A DNA stretch of 64,000 nt from Sordaria brevicollis (taxonomy: Eukaryota; Ascomycota; Sordariomycetes; Sordariales; Sordariaceae), in assembly GCA_033439795.1 (NCBI GenBank), contig JAUTDP010000004.1, positions 1,550,001 through 1,614,000 of the forward strand, given 5' to 3'. Below are positions 37,282 to 50,266 of the stretch, one piece after another. The notes beneath the pieces are model-generated. The model ran no database searches and was not told where the DNA came from. It was given only the letters and a program-made list of their open reading frames with translations. Each line of letters starts with the position of its first letter. Position 1 is the first letter of the stretch. A program made the translations under genes and the position numbers.

Positions 37282-39669
37282 ATTACAAAATCATTTTTAA
37301 TATATTAAAGAAATATCTAAATATTTTAAATTTATTTACCGATTAAAGTAATTATAATATATACCCTTATAATTAATTATAATAGCGTATACCTTTAATA
37401 AAAAGGCTACCGCGGCTAAAATTATTAAATTATTTATTACCGAAAGCGTTTAAATAAATAAAATTCAAAAGAAAAATATATTTAATAAATTCGCCGTCGA
37501 ATAAATTAAATTTAATATTACGGATATATTTATTACTTTTAATATAATTATTTAATAAAACGATATTTTTAAATATCGTTCGCTCAACGATATTATAATT
37601 AATACCCTTAAAAAGAAATAGGATGCCTAATTATATAATATCAATAAATCTAATTTAAAGGATTATAATATTCCGGAGGATATAAATAAAATTATTATAT
37701 TTTTTAATTAAAAAATCATTAGTAAGTTCGCCGACGTTTATTATATATTTAATATAAAGGATTTATTCGGCTTTTTATATACGAAAATTAATACAATTAC
37801 GAAATATTAAGCCTAATATAATAAAGGTTATTTAACCTTTACTTTTAAAGTTTTAACGGCTATAGGCTAAAATTATTAAAAATAAAATAATAATAATATC
37901 CTATTAATAAATTTCAATACTTTTAAATCTATTATCGAGGATCCCGAAGGCGTACGTACTATTTTCGAAGAAATTAAACTACGAACTATCTTAATTAAGG
38001 CTATTCTTTCCTAATAACGGAAATATTAAATTATTACTATTAATTTAAATACTAATTTAAAATAAATATATAAATACGTTACCAACCTATTAAAATATTA
38101 AAAAGGTACTAAAATAAATAATAAACGCTTTTATAAAAACTTACGTAAGGAATAAAATAAAAATATATTCTTAACGCGCAAATTATTAAAGGTATACGGA
38201 AATAAGAATCTTAACTTCGAATTAAACGACTACGAGATTTTACGTTATAAAAACGCTATATTGCGTAAAAAGAACCGTAAATTCTAAATTCAATTTACTA
38301 CGCTACGCTAAATTACTAATTATTCTAATAAAGGAGCCTAAAATAATACCCCGTTTAACGATAATTAAAATAACGATTTATCCAACGATAAAAAAATTTA
38401 AAATAATACCCTATTTAATAACAATTATATTAATAAATAGAATACCCTTTACGAATAAAAAAATAATTCCTTAATTAAAGGTTACCCTTTTTATCCCTAC
38501 TTCTTAACTAAATAAAACGAAACCTATTGTAATTTAATCGAAAAAGAAAAAGAATTCGCTAAAATTAAAAATAATTTAATAATTATAAAGGTTTAAATTA
38601 AAAAATTAAGAGGAATAATAATTACCCAGGATAGTAACGTAGCCGATTTATATATTATAATCGTTACTTTAATTAAAGAGAATATCGACCTCCGTAAAGA
38701 AAATATTAATCTCCGTAAAAAGAAAGTCGCCTTCTTAATTCCCGAGAATTTTGAACGCTACGACCGTATTAACCGTATTAATTATAATAAAGATAATAAC
38801 GAAAGAGGCCGTTATAAAGAAACCCTTACTACCGATTTCTTTATAATTAATTATAAACGCTTATTAATTAAAAAAAAAAACCCGCTCTATTTTTATAATA
38901 AAAAAGATAAGGATACTATTACTTTCGATATTTAATATCGCCGTATTTTTAATAAATTTAAATTAAACGCCGATTATTTCTCTAATAACAAAGCCAAAAA
39001 ATATATATATTAAAAACTATATTGCTAATAAAATTACTTAAAACCTCGAACCCTATTTCGCCGACGGTCTTTATAATATTAAGATTTCTAACGAACTATT
39101 AGCCCATTTATATACCGAATACTACGATTACAATTGTAAAGAGAAAGCTATTTATAAATTTAACGATTTAAAATTCGAAATAAATAGTAATTTCTAGGAA
39201 TTCCGTAATAAATTCGTTCGCCTAATTCAAAAATACAATTGCCTGCCTAATTCGTAGAAATAAGAATTTAATTAAAAACTCCCTAGTAATATTTAGAACG
39301 CCCTTCTCTAAAGATATAAATAGGAAAATATAATTTTTAATTAATACGCCTTAATAATTAAGAAGGCGGTCGAAATTAATTAACGTATCTTCTATAATAA
39401 TAAAGCTAAGAAGGATAATAAAGAAAAGGATAAGAATACCTCCTCTTCTTCGAATTTATTTAATAAAGTCAAAAATTCTAATAATTCTAATAAGAATTCC
39501 AATAATATTATTAATAATAATATTAACGCCGGTAATAATAATCGAAATAATTCCCGTCGCGCCCTTAATATAATTCGTAAGGAGGCCCGCAAACTATTCG
39601 AAGAAAATAAATATTTCGTATATAAGGAAATTAAATACCGTTTCTATAATTATCCTAACCGCTATAATA
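37282..39669 (+). pseudogene. LTR element gag (RIP-dead), 5' segment
   Basis: Capsid/nucleocapsid region. The last part has an Asn-rich linker (39480-39545) and then a zinc knuckle at 39612-39653 with spacing CX2CX4HX4C. Its codons now read Tyr-Phe-Val-Tyr, Tyr for His, and Tyr for the last Cys: all four zinc ligands were converted by RIP transitions. It is interrupted by L11 just after the knuckle and resumes at 46658. The start codon is not determined. Confidence 0.8.
39656..39669. repeat. Target site duplication of L11 (left copy; right copy 46644-46657)
   Basis: The perfect 14-base repeat TAACCGCTATAATA. The gag-pol frame is continuous when L11 and one copy are removed. Confidence 0.93.
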
Positions 39670-40129
39670 AAGTAAGATTCTTATTCCCTAGCTAAATCTA
39701 TAGCGCCAATATAGTATAGGGTCCATTTCCGATTCCCCGTAGGATAAAACCGTAGGCATTAAGCGCCCCGGATAAAAACCCCGGCTATATTTCTCGGCGC
39801 GGACCTATCCGCACCGCTTCTTCAATATTCTACGATCGTAATATATACCTACCGCTAACGCGATTAATATCCGTTTTATCCCTTCTATTTACTATTACGT
39901 TAAAATATTAAACCGTTCCGCTTTTTTAATCTACCGTCCCGTCCCCTATTTATTATTATTTTCCGCCTTTTATTCCCCCGCTTATTTACCCTTCTAACCG
40001 CTATTAAATTTCCTAATTATTAAACTTTCTTTTATTCCTTCCATTTTCTTCCTCCTTTTATTATAATTATATCTCTATTATAATTTATACTAACGTAAGG
40101 ATTTCCCTCCCTTAAATATAAAAACCCCC

Positions 40130-41297
40130 TATCCTTTTAAATTTTTTTAAATTTTTCCTTCTTTTAATAATAATAATCGATTTGAAATAGTTATTCTCTA
40201 TTAAAAACGCGCTAAAGCGCTCCGTAAAATAATAAAAACCTTTAACGAAAATAAAAGCGAAAATTCGTTTCCCCTTCGCCCTCCTTTACCAACCCCTATA
40301 TTTAATATAATTAATACCAATATTAAAATTAATTTTAAACGTATTATTAAACGCTTTATTAATAATAAATTCTTCTATATATTAAAAAAAGGGTAAATCT
40401 TCCCTCCGTTATAATTTATTCTTATATTAATCTTTTTAAAGCCGTATTTATATTCCTTTATATTTCGCCTATACCTTTTAATTAATTAAAGCCTTTCTTT
40501 CTTTCCTAACCGTCCCGGGTTATAATACTTATATAAAGGCTATTATTAAATCGATTTACTATATCCCTAATTATTTAAATAAATTACTATCTTTTATATC
40601 GTTAACGTTTCCTATTTTAATTCGTCTTTAAATAAATTCAATTAAATTATTTAATATATTTTAACGGTCTTATATTATATAATCGATATATTTCGTAACT
40701 TTTATAATTTCCGTAATATTTTCTAAAAGAAGGTCGTTAATAAAAACCCAATTAATAGCGAATTCTACGATTATTTTATTTATTTTTATATCGTCGTTAA
40801 GGAATTTACTAACGCGATTCGCTTTCGCTTTATTAACGACGGCTTTATTAATACCCTTAAATAATTTATTCGTTATAGAAAATAATCGGTTAACGATTAT
40901 TTCTAAAAAGGCTATTACGAACTCCTCCTTTCCAATAAAAATAATTTAATTAATAATCGTATTCCTTTAAATAATATCCCCTATAATAATAATAGTAACT
41001 TACCCCGTAGCGGTAATAGTAATTTACTTTATAATAATAATAATAGAATTCCCCCGAATAATAATAATATTCGTATACCTTCCCGTAATAATTCCCTAAT
41101 AGAAATTAATTCGCTAATTATTCGTCCTACCGGTCCCGTTCCTATTAATAGTAATTAATTCGCCTAACGTTAATTTATAATTAATATTATATATTAATAT
41201 ATCCATTAATTCGATAAATAGAACCGTCTATTCGCCGATAATAATAAAATATTAAAGGCCTTAATTAATCGTAAAAAGAAATAATAATTAAATAAAT
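40130..41297 (-). pseudogene. L11 third reading frame remnant
   Basis: Collinear with L3 7660-8824. It keeps a TGG (near 40297) where L3 and L9 have stops, supporting a frame that reads through. A one-base length difference near the end shifts its last codons. Unknown function. Confidence 0.55.
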
Positions 41298-41396
41298 CGT
41301 TACTTTCGTAGCCTAATAAATTCTTAATTAAATAAAAATCCTCCCTCGTCTTTATTCTAATATATTAATAAATAAAAGTAAAAAAAAAGAAAAAAA

Positions 41397-44300
41397 GAAA
41401 ATTAAAAATAGCGAGCGAATTCGTTTCGCCACTCCTCTTTTAATTCGATTACTAAGCGGTATTTATTTAATCGTCCTAACCGAAATATTTATAATAAAAT
41501 TCTTTCGGCTTTAATTCTATCGTCCAAATAAATTTAAAATTATTCCTATATTTACGGCTAATTAATTATTATAAATTATATATTTATTATCCAAAAATAT
41601 TCGAACGTAATATAATAAAACGTCTCCTATTTTAATCCGTACGAATAAATAAGGGTATTAATATTAGGGACTCTCCTTTAAAAAAGGAAGGCCCTAAAAC
41701 CGATTACTTCTATTCTTATTTAGATAAAGAAGGAGCTTTTCGCTTTCGTTAATAAATAATAATTTTTATCGTCTTCTAAAGGTTAGGTTCTCTTCCGCTT
41801 TTTCTTTTTCTAACCGATTATATACTATTTTATTACAATATCGCTAAACTTTAAATCGAAGTTAGTAATTATAAATTTATACCGCCGACCTAATTTAATT
41901 ACCGCTACCGTTAATTAATAATTATAATATAATACCTATTCTCTTTTCGTAGCGTCCTTTAATTATATTTCTCGATTAAAAATTAAAGGTTCTAACGGTT
42001 ATAATAATTAAGCGAATATATTCGTTACCGGGGGTAATTTTATTATAATCGTTATAAAATTCTCTATTAATATTTATTCTTTTACCTATTTAATTTTAGC
42101 AATACTATTTTCCGGTCTATTAATAAATAATCGACTTTTTATTCGTTTTATTTAAATATAGCCGGCTATTTAAATTATTATTCTTCGGACGAATTTAATT
42201 TAATCCGTATAAATAAATCTCTTTTCGAAAACCCTTACCCGTTTATTAAAATAAAAGTCGAATAGCGGGTAAAAAATTTCCGTTTTAAAATTCTATACCG
42301 GCGTAATTTTATACGCTTTAATAACAATTTTTAAATATTTAATTTAGTATTTAATTAATTTAATTACTATCCTTCGGGGTTTATTATATATTTTTATCGG
42401 TTAATAGAAAGCTAAGGCTCTATATATAATCGTACTTCGAATATATTTAATATAAATTTCCTTTACGCGAACGAAAGAATAATTTTAAATTTTTACGGTT
42501 AATTAAATTAATATATTCGTTTAAATTTTTATTTTCTTTTTAATAACCTCCGCGTAAATTCGATAATTAAATTTATAATTTAATTAAACGCTTAGGAATT
42601 TTATTAATTCCGTCGGTCGAAATATAATATCCCTAAATTAAAGAATTTCCGTCCTTAATACCCTCGTCCGCGTAAAATATATTAATTCCGTTTTATTCAC
42701 TTCGAATTCTATACTTCTCTCCTTTAATTATTTAAAATAAATTTCCTATACCGTTTAAAGTATCTTATAATTTTCTTCAATAATTTTTATTATAACAACG
42801 ATATTAATATCGTTAATAAAGCCGATTATAATTGTATTTTGAACCGTAATTAATTTATAATATAATAAAATAATAAAGAGGATAAAAAGAATTAAAAAGA
42901 AGGGGGAACTTTAAAGTACTCTAATTTTTATAGCGTAAGGAGTAGATATTTTATTATTAAAAAAAAGGGAATTTCTTCGTCCGTTAATAAAATTTATTAC
43001 CTACTCGAAAATTTATCATAAAAATCGTATTTCCTATAAAATATATAATAATTATTTATAATTAATTTTATTAAATATGCCTTTAAAATTAAGGAATATT
43101 AGCGACGTAACGGCTTTAAATTTCTAAATTATATATATAATATCCGTAACGATACGGATAGTAAATTCGGTCGAACGGCTTACCCGATTATTTATCTAGC
43201 CTTCTAATAAGAGGTTAAATTCTTTTACGGTTTAAATAAATTTTTTAGTAATAAACGTTTCGAAGATTTTCCTAACGTTATTTAATAATAAAATTAGCCT
43301 CTATATATTAATTAACTTTTATTATACGGCGGTCTTTTTTAACTTTTTAAAAACGATTACTTTTATATTCTTAAACCGCTATAGGAAATATTTAAAATAA
43401 AAGTTCGTAACTGCGAAAGCGGTTATAGTTTTTTAAAATAATTCTTTATAAATTTTTAAAAATCTATTCGAATATTAATCGATACTTAATACTTTATTCG
43501 GAATTATCCGAAATAAAACCTCCTAAATATCTTCTTTAGTAATTAATTCGTTAATAAATAACGAATCGCTAATATTTAATAAAAAGGTTTAATCGGGTAA
43601 ATAATCTATAAAGATATTTACCTTCGGGAAGAAACGTTCGGCGAAAATATTCGCTTTATTATTATAATTTTTAATTTCTTTTATTTTTTCGTATTATTTA
43701 AAAATTAGGAATTTAAACGGGTTTATTAATAAATAGTTTCGAGTACGGGCCTATTTTCCGAAAATTTAAAATTTATTTAAATTCTTTAACGCCCTTTTAA
43801 TACCTTTTTATTATATCGTTTATTAAATTTTCGCGTTAATCCTTCTTTTCTTTATTAATACCTCTACGAATTTTATTTAATTCGAAAATATCCTTTCCTT
43901 ATATTATTTCTACTATTTCCGCTTCGTATTTTTCGTTATTATTTTATATTTTAACGTTTATTACTTCGCTCTTCTCCTTCGATTTTTTTTCCAATACGGG
44001 ATAAATTCCTCTACTATATTTATAAATTCTCTATCGAATTTATCGAATATAAATTCTAATTCCTCTTTCGTATTAATTTTCGTTAAAATTAAAATCCGTT
44101 ATAACGTTACTTTTCGTACTTTTTCCGCATTTATTAAATTTTAATTATAATTTTCTTCTATTTCCGCTTTTTTAACTTTTCTTTTAATATAAATTTAAAT
44201 TTCTTAAAAATAATAATCCGAACTAATTTATTCGTATTATTACGCCCCCTAATATTCAATTTCGATTTTTAATATTATTTATACGTAATCGATTATTTTA

Positions 44301-44897
44301 TTTCTCTTTTCCTATATTATATTATTTATACGGGTCGGTTCCCTTTTAAAGGTAATAAATTATATATATTATTATTATATTTATATAAGGAATTTTTCGG
44401 CTTTTAAATTAATTTTATTCTTTAAATCCTAATTGGGATAATAGAGGTTAAAATCCCCGACGGTTACGATTTAATATTTTACTGGGGGTTTTTCTTCGAA
44501 AAATTCGAAAAGGGGAGACCTTTATTTATATTTTAGTATTTTATATATTTTAATAGGGGAATAAATCGAGTAAATAATTAATAGCTCCTTTAAATTTTTA
44601 AACGTTATAAAGGCTTAATTTCTTCCAATATAGAAATTTAGGTCCCTAAAATTCTATTTCTTATTTATATAAATAATTACCCTCCCTTTTTCTAAATAAT
44701 TTACTTTAATATATTTACCGCCCTATAAATAATAAATATCCTCGTTTAAATTCTTACCCGGCTTTTAAATCGCTATAATATTGTAAATTTCCTTTTATTC
44801 GAATAATAATTTCCCTCTTTCGTATAATTTCCTTATATTTTAATAAAATATTTTTAATCGGATTATTAATTACTTTATAAAGGAATATTTTCTAACC
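41397..44897 (-). pseudogene. L11 ORF2 (RIP-dead)
   Basis: Endonuclease and reverse transcriptase on the minus strand. The RT active site at 42800-42823 reads F-I-N-D, the first Asp being lost. Stops throughout. Confidence 0.8.
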
Positions 44898-46640
44898 CCG
44901 TAAGCGGAATAAGAATAGGAATTTTTTTCTTTTAAATAACCGGTTTAACGGCGGTAATTAAATTAGCGCCGTTCTAAATACCCGAGCCCTAAAAATTTAT
45001 AAACGCGTTTATTGGGCCTTTAATTATTAATTTCGGTTTAATAAAGGGCCTATTAATTTATTTATAAGTATAGCTTCTATTTTTATTTTTAAATTCCCTT
45101 TTACGAATAATAATAATACGGGCGGTAGGGAAGGTATTAAGGAAATTAATATCCTTATCGTCCTCTATTATTGCCGGCTTTAATATAATATTTCTTTTAA
45201 AATCCTTTTAATATATAAATGAACGTAGCCTCTCGGCGTATTCTATAATAACCTTTATAATAACTTTCTTAAAAATAGGGTATACTTTCTTTTCGAAAGT
45301 ATAATATTTATATTTTTTATATAAAGTATAAAAAATTAACGATTTATCTTCGTTAAATAGGTAATTCGCTTCTTTAAAACGGTCCTTACTATATTTATCT
45401 TTATTATAATATTTATAAACGTTAATATTATAATAGAATTTTTCTAAATATCCTACGCCCTAATAAATAAAATATTATTAAATATTAACCGAAGAGGTAA
45501 ACGGTTTGTAAATATACGCGCCGCCTTCTTAGAGGAAAAATCCTTTATAAAGAATTTCGGTTATTTTCGTAATTATAACCTTTATTATAAAGAATCTTTT
45601 ATTTTCGCTAATTTTTTTTTTCTATGGGCGTATTTTAATAATAAAAACGGTTAAATTCGTTTATTATATTTTATAAATAATATCCTCCATCCTTATATAT
45701 TCGGCGATATTTATTTAAAGGAACCTTTTAGCGATTAATATAATAATATTTAAAAATACGAATATTTTTTCGTTAAAAACTTTTTTAACCTAAATTTAAT
45801 ATTATTAATACTATTTACGTATAACGTTATTAAATATAATTCTATAATTTCTAGTTATAAATAATCTTATAACGGTTTATATAATATTAGGGGTATTAGC
45901 CTTTAAATTACGAAATATTTTTTTAATTTAAATTTTAATTTCTTTATTTATTTGCTTTAAATATTAAATATTAATTATAATATTTCGAATAAAGAGGGTA
46001 TAATTGTAATTAACGGGGAGTATTTTCGGGGGGGGGGGGGTAATAATTATAATATATTAGAGGATAAACCCGGTTTTAAGAAAAATATTCTTTATAATTC
46101 CGGCCTATATCTTCGGCGCTTTTTTAGCGTTTTTCTATAATTCCTATAGGATTGTCTTTTTTAAATCGTTGAAATCCTTCTTAGTAATAATTTAGTCGTT
46201 ATTAACTTTATTAACCTCAGGGTACGTTATTTTACTTTTCTTCGCGAGGATTTTCGTATATTTATTAAATAATTTAAAAATTTAATTGTAATTTTCGAGC
46301 GAAATAATATTATAGTCCGAAGATTTATTTATTTTAGTGATAAATTTCTTTATAATTTCGTCGTCCTCTTATATTTTTTCTAAAGTCTTTGCGGTGCGCG
46401 TTGCGTTAGGGTTATTGTAAATTAAGAATCCTATGAGCGGGTTATGGACGTTATTTTCGAATTTACGGTTATTATTATTAATTGCTATTGGTAATAACGA
46501 TATATCGTCGTCGCTATACTCGTTGCGGGACATCGTGAGGGACGTAAAAGACCCTCCTAAGTCGATTCCCGTTGTCGGTTTTCGTTTTGGAGCGCTCCTC
46601 GACTAGAAATCGGCGTTTCCGGTTCCAAAGCGGGGTTTTT
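44897..46640 (-). pseudogene. L11 ORF1, best-preserved N-terminus
   Basis: The first 75 or so codons read with one stop only and include T-T-G-I-D-L-G-G-S-F-T-S-L-T and an internal ATG shortly after. The G-I-D-L-G pattern recalls the phosphate-binding loop of Hsp70/actin-like ATPases, but I see no other support. The poly-G run at 46028-46040 (minus-strand C tract) is 13 bases against 10 in most copies, three longer and so still in frame. Confidence 0.72.
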
Positions 46641-46657
46641 ATTTAACCGCTATAATA

Positions 46658-48545
46658 GTAACCCCAATTATATTAATAAATTCGTTAATTATTATAATTA
46701 TAAAAATAAAAAAGACGATAAGCTAATCGATAATAAAACGGAAAATTAATTACTTTAAGAATATTAAATTCCTTCCTAAGGATTGAGTTAATAAATATTT
46801 ATTTTAAAAAAAACCTAAAAGAAATATTACTAGAGAAAATAAAAGTAAATAAAGGATTTTTAAAAAACTATTTGGGTAGGTTAATTTTAATTACGTTTTA
46901 TATTATAGTAAATAATAATAAAAAAACTTTATTTACGAATAATACGCTTATTAATTCGAGAATAAATAATAATATTTTTATAAATAAGGATTTTATAAAT
47001 AATATAATAAAATAAAGAGTAAAAAAATTATACAAGTTTTAACCTTATATTATAGAAGGCTATACCGGATAATATAGCGAAACGATCGATTAATATTTAA
47101 AAAGACCGATTAAAATATAAAGCTAGAAATTTAATAAAGAAGTAATAATTATCGTTAATTCGGGTTATAACGTTATTTTAAGTAAATATTAATTAAAAAA
47201 ATATAAAATCCTAATAAATATTACTAATATTAAATTAATCTTCGATAAAGTAATTATTATTCTTTTAATACTTAATAAATAGATTTCCGAATTCGAAGCC
47301 TTCGCTAATACAATTCCCTCCCTATCGCCTTTAATAAAATACAATTAACCGACCGAATTCTTCGAAAAGCCCCGGGAAAAATCTATTCGACTAAAAGAGG
47401 ACGAAAATTTAATAAAAATAAAACGCGAACTAATAAATTAATATACCCTACGATAGGAAAATAACGATATAATACCTACGTAACGCAAATATATCGAAAT
47501 ATTCGAAACCGAACGAAAGAACGATCCTTACCAAAGAGAAAACGTACGTAACCGATACCGACTAAAATATAACGGCGTAGGATAATATAAATACTATAAT
47601 AACTTCGCTATTATTAATACCAACGCTTTCTTTATATTTATTATACGAAAATATATAGAAATTATTAATTTTTATAAATTTAACCGATTTATCGACGACC
47701 GAAAAAAATAAACTCTCGCCGAAAATAAAATGAAATTATATAAACGAATTAAAAAAGAAATCCTAAAATACGCCTATAAATATTTAAACGTATTTAATAA
47801 AAAAGAATCTAATACTTTACCGGATTACTATATTAACGATTATAAAATCGATTTAATAAACGGAACGAAGCCCAAAAACCTTAATTATAATCTATTATAT
47901 AAAATATTAATAAACGAATTAAAAATTTACCGGAAATACATTAATAAAATACTAATTAAAAGCTTTATCGAAAGTAATTCGGTATTTTAAGCCGCGCCTA
48001 TTCTCTTTACGCCTAAGGCTAATAATAGGTTAAAATTCTATATTAATTATCGAAAATTCAATACTATTACTAAAAAAGACCAATATCCGCTACTATTAAT
48101 CGATAAAATTATTATTAAAATTAATTAAATGAAAATTTTCTCGAAAATCAATATTAAATAAACCTTCCATCGAATCCGTATATATCCGGACGATAAAGAA
48201 CTTACGATATTCCGAATAAAATATAACGCCTATAAATATAAAGTTTTACCCTTTAAATTAACTAACGGGCTATTAATATTCTAACGCTATATTAACGAAA
48301 CGTTAATAAATTATTTCGACAATTTCTATAATATATATATCGATAATATCCTTATCTTTTTGAATAATTCAAAAGAATATAAAATTTATATTAAAAAAAT
48401 ATTAACTAAATTAAAAGCGGCTAACCTATAAATAAATTTAAATAAATACGAATTCTATATTAAAATGACTAAATTCCTAAGTTTTATTATTAAAATTAAT
48501 AATATATTAATAAACCCCTAGAAAATCGCAATTATAAAAAATTAA
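46658..48545 (+). pseudogene. LTR element pol: protease to reverse transcriptase (RIP-dead)
   Basis: The protease active-site region at about 46940-46982 reads L-I-N-S-R-I-N-N-N, a RIP form of L-I-D-S-G-A-T with the catalytic Asp changed to Asn. The linker to RT is the cleanest part: 47730-47987 is open for 86 codons and matches the usual leader of fungal Ty3/gypsy RT (Y-L-N-V-F-N-K-K-E-S and L-P). The RT active site at 48336-48347 reads Y-I-D-N for Y-I-D-D. The segment is interrupted by L12 at 48545; the frame resumes at 55535. Confidence 0.85.
48532..48545. repeat. Target site duplication of L12 (left copy; right copy 55521-55534)
   Basis: The perfect 14-base repeat TTATAAAAAATTAA. The RT frame is continuous when L12 and one copy are removed. 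Confidence 0.9.
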
Positions 48546-49002
48546 AAGTAAGATTCTTATTCCCTAGTTAAATCTATAGCGCTAATATAGTATAGGGTCT
48601 ATTTCCGATTCCCCGTAGGATAAAACCGTAAGTGTTAAGCGCCCCGGATAAAAACCCCGGCTATATTTCTTAGCGCAGACCTATCCGCGCCGCTTCTTCG
48701 GCGTTCTATAATCGTAGTATATACTTACCGCTAATATAATTAATATCCGTTTTATTCCTTCTATTTACCGTTACGCTAAAATATTAGACCGCTCCGCCTC
48801 TTTAATCTATTGTCCTATTTTTTATTTATTACCGCCTTCCGCTTTCTATTCCCTTATTTATTTACTTTCCTAACCGCTATTAAATTTCCCAACCGTTAAA
48901 CTTTCCTTTATTCCTTTTATCCTTTTCCTCCTTTTATTATAATTACGTTTCTATTATAATTTATATTAACGTAAAGACTTCCCTCCCTTAAATATAAAAA
49001 CC

Positions 49003-50167
49003 CCTTATCCCTTAAATTTTTTTAAACTTTTCTTTCCTTTAATAATAATAATCGATTCGAAATAATTACTCCCCGTTAAAAATATACTAAAGCGCTCCGT
49101 AAGATAATAAAAACCTCCGATAAAAATAAAGGCGAAAATTCGTCTCCTCTTCGCCCTTTTTCGCTAACCCTTATATTAAATATAATTAATACTAATATTA
49201 AAATTAATTTCGAGCGTATTATTAAACGCTTTATTAATAATAAATTCTTTTATATATTGGAAAAAGGGTAAATCCTCCTTCCGCTACGTTTTATCCTTAT
49301 ATTAACCTTTCCGAAATTATATTTATATTCCTTTATATTTCGCTTATACCTTTTAATTAATTAAGGCCTTTCTTTCCTTTTTAATTATTTTGGATTATAA
49401 TATTTATATAAAGGCCGTTATTAAATCGATTTATTATATCCCTAATTACCCGAATAAATTATTATCTTTTATATTATTAACGTTTCTTATTTTAATTCGT
49501 CTTTAAATAAATTTAATTAAATTACTTAATATATTTTAACGGTTTTATATTATATAATTAATATATTTTATAGCTTCTACGATTTTTATAATACTTTTTA
49601 AGAGAAGGTCGTTAATAAAAACCCAATTAATAGCGAATTCCGCGATTATTTTATCTATTTCTATATCGTTACTAAGGAATTTACTAACGCGATTCGCCTT
49701 CGCTTTATTAATAATAGCTTTATTAATACCTTTAAATAATTTATTCGCTATAGAAAATAGTCGGTTAATAATTATTTTTAAAAAAATTATTACGAATTCC
49801 TCTTTTCCAATAAGGATAATTTAATCGGCGGTCGTATTCCTTTAAATAATATCCCCTATAATAATAATAATAATTTACCCCGTAGTAATAATAATAATTT
49901 ATTTTGTAACGGTAGCGGTAGAATTCCCCCGAATAATAATAATATTCGTATACCTTCCCGTAATAATTCCCCGATAGAAATTAATTCGCCGGCTATTTAT
50001 CTTACCGGTCCCGTTCCTATTAATAATAATTAATTCGTTTAATATTAATTCGTAATTAATATTATACGCTAATATATTCGTTAATTCGACGAATAAAACC
50101 GTTTATTCGCTAATAATAATAAAATATTAAAAATTTTAATTAATTATAAAAAAAAGTAATAATTAAA
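49003..50167 (-). pseudogene. L12 third reading frame remnant
   Basis: Collinear with L3 7660-8824, with RIP stops. Unknown function. Confidence 0.55.
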
Positions 50168-50266
50168 TAAATCGTCGCTTTTACGGCCCAATAGACTTTT
50201 AATTAAATAAAAATCCTCCCCCGTCCTTATTCTAATATATTAATAAATAAAAATAAAAAAAAAGGA

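Larger units (their letters stand above)
39670..46643 (-). mobile_element. LINE copy L11, full length, inside gag of the LTR element
   Basis: A 6,974-bp minus-strand copy with a 14-base target duplication. The 5' 240 bases (about 46400-46640) are much less RIP-mutated than the rest and give the clearest reading of the ORF1 N-terminus. The body has stops throughout. Confidence 0.92.

Noticed and set aside
37282..37300. tRNA primer-binding site of the LTR element
   Set aside because: The bases after the 5' LTR match no tRNA 3' end that I can recognise after allowing for RIP.
39392..39592. Minus-strand open frame rich in Leu and Glu
   Set aside because: It is the antisense of the Asn-rich gag linker of the LTR element.
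47730..47990. An 86-codon plus-strand open frame as a separate small gene
   Set aside because: It is in frame with, and resembles, the leader of the LTR element reverse transcriptase; it is only the least damaged part of pol.
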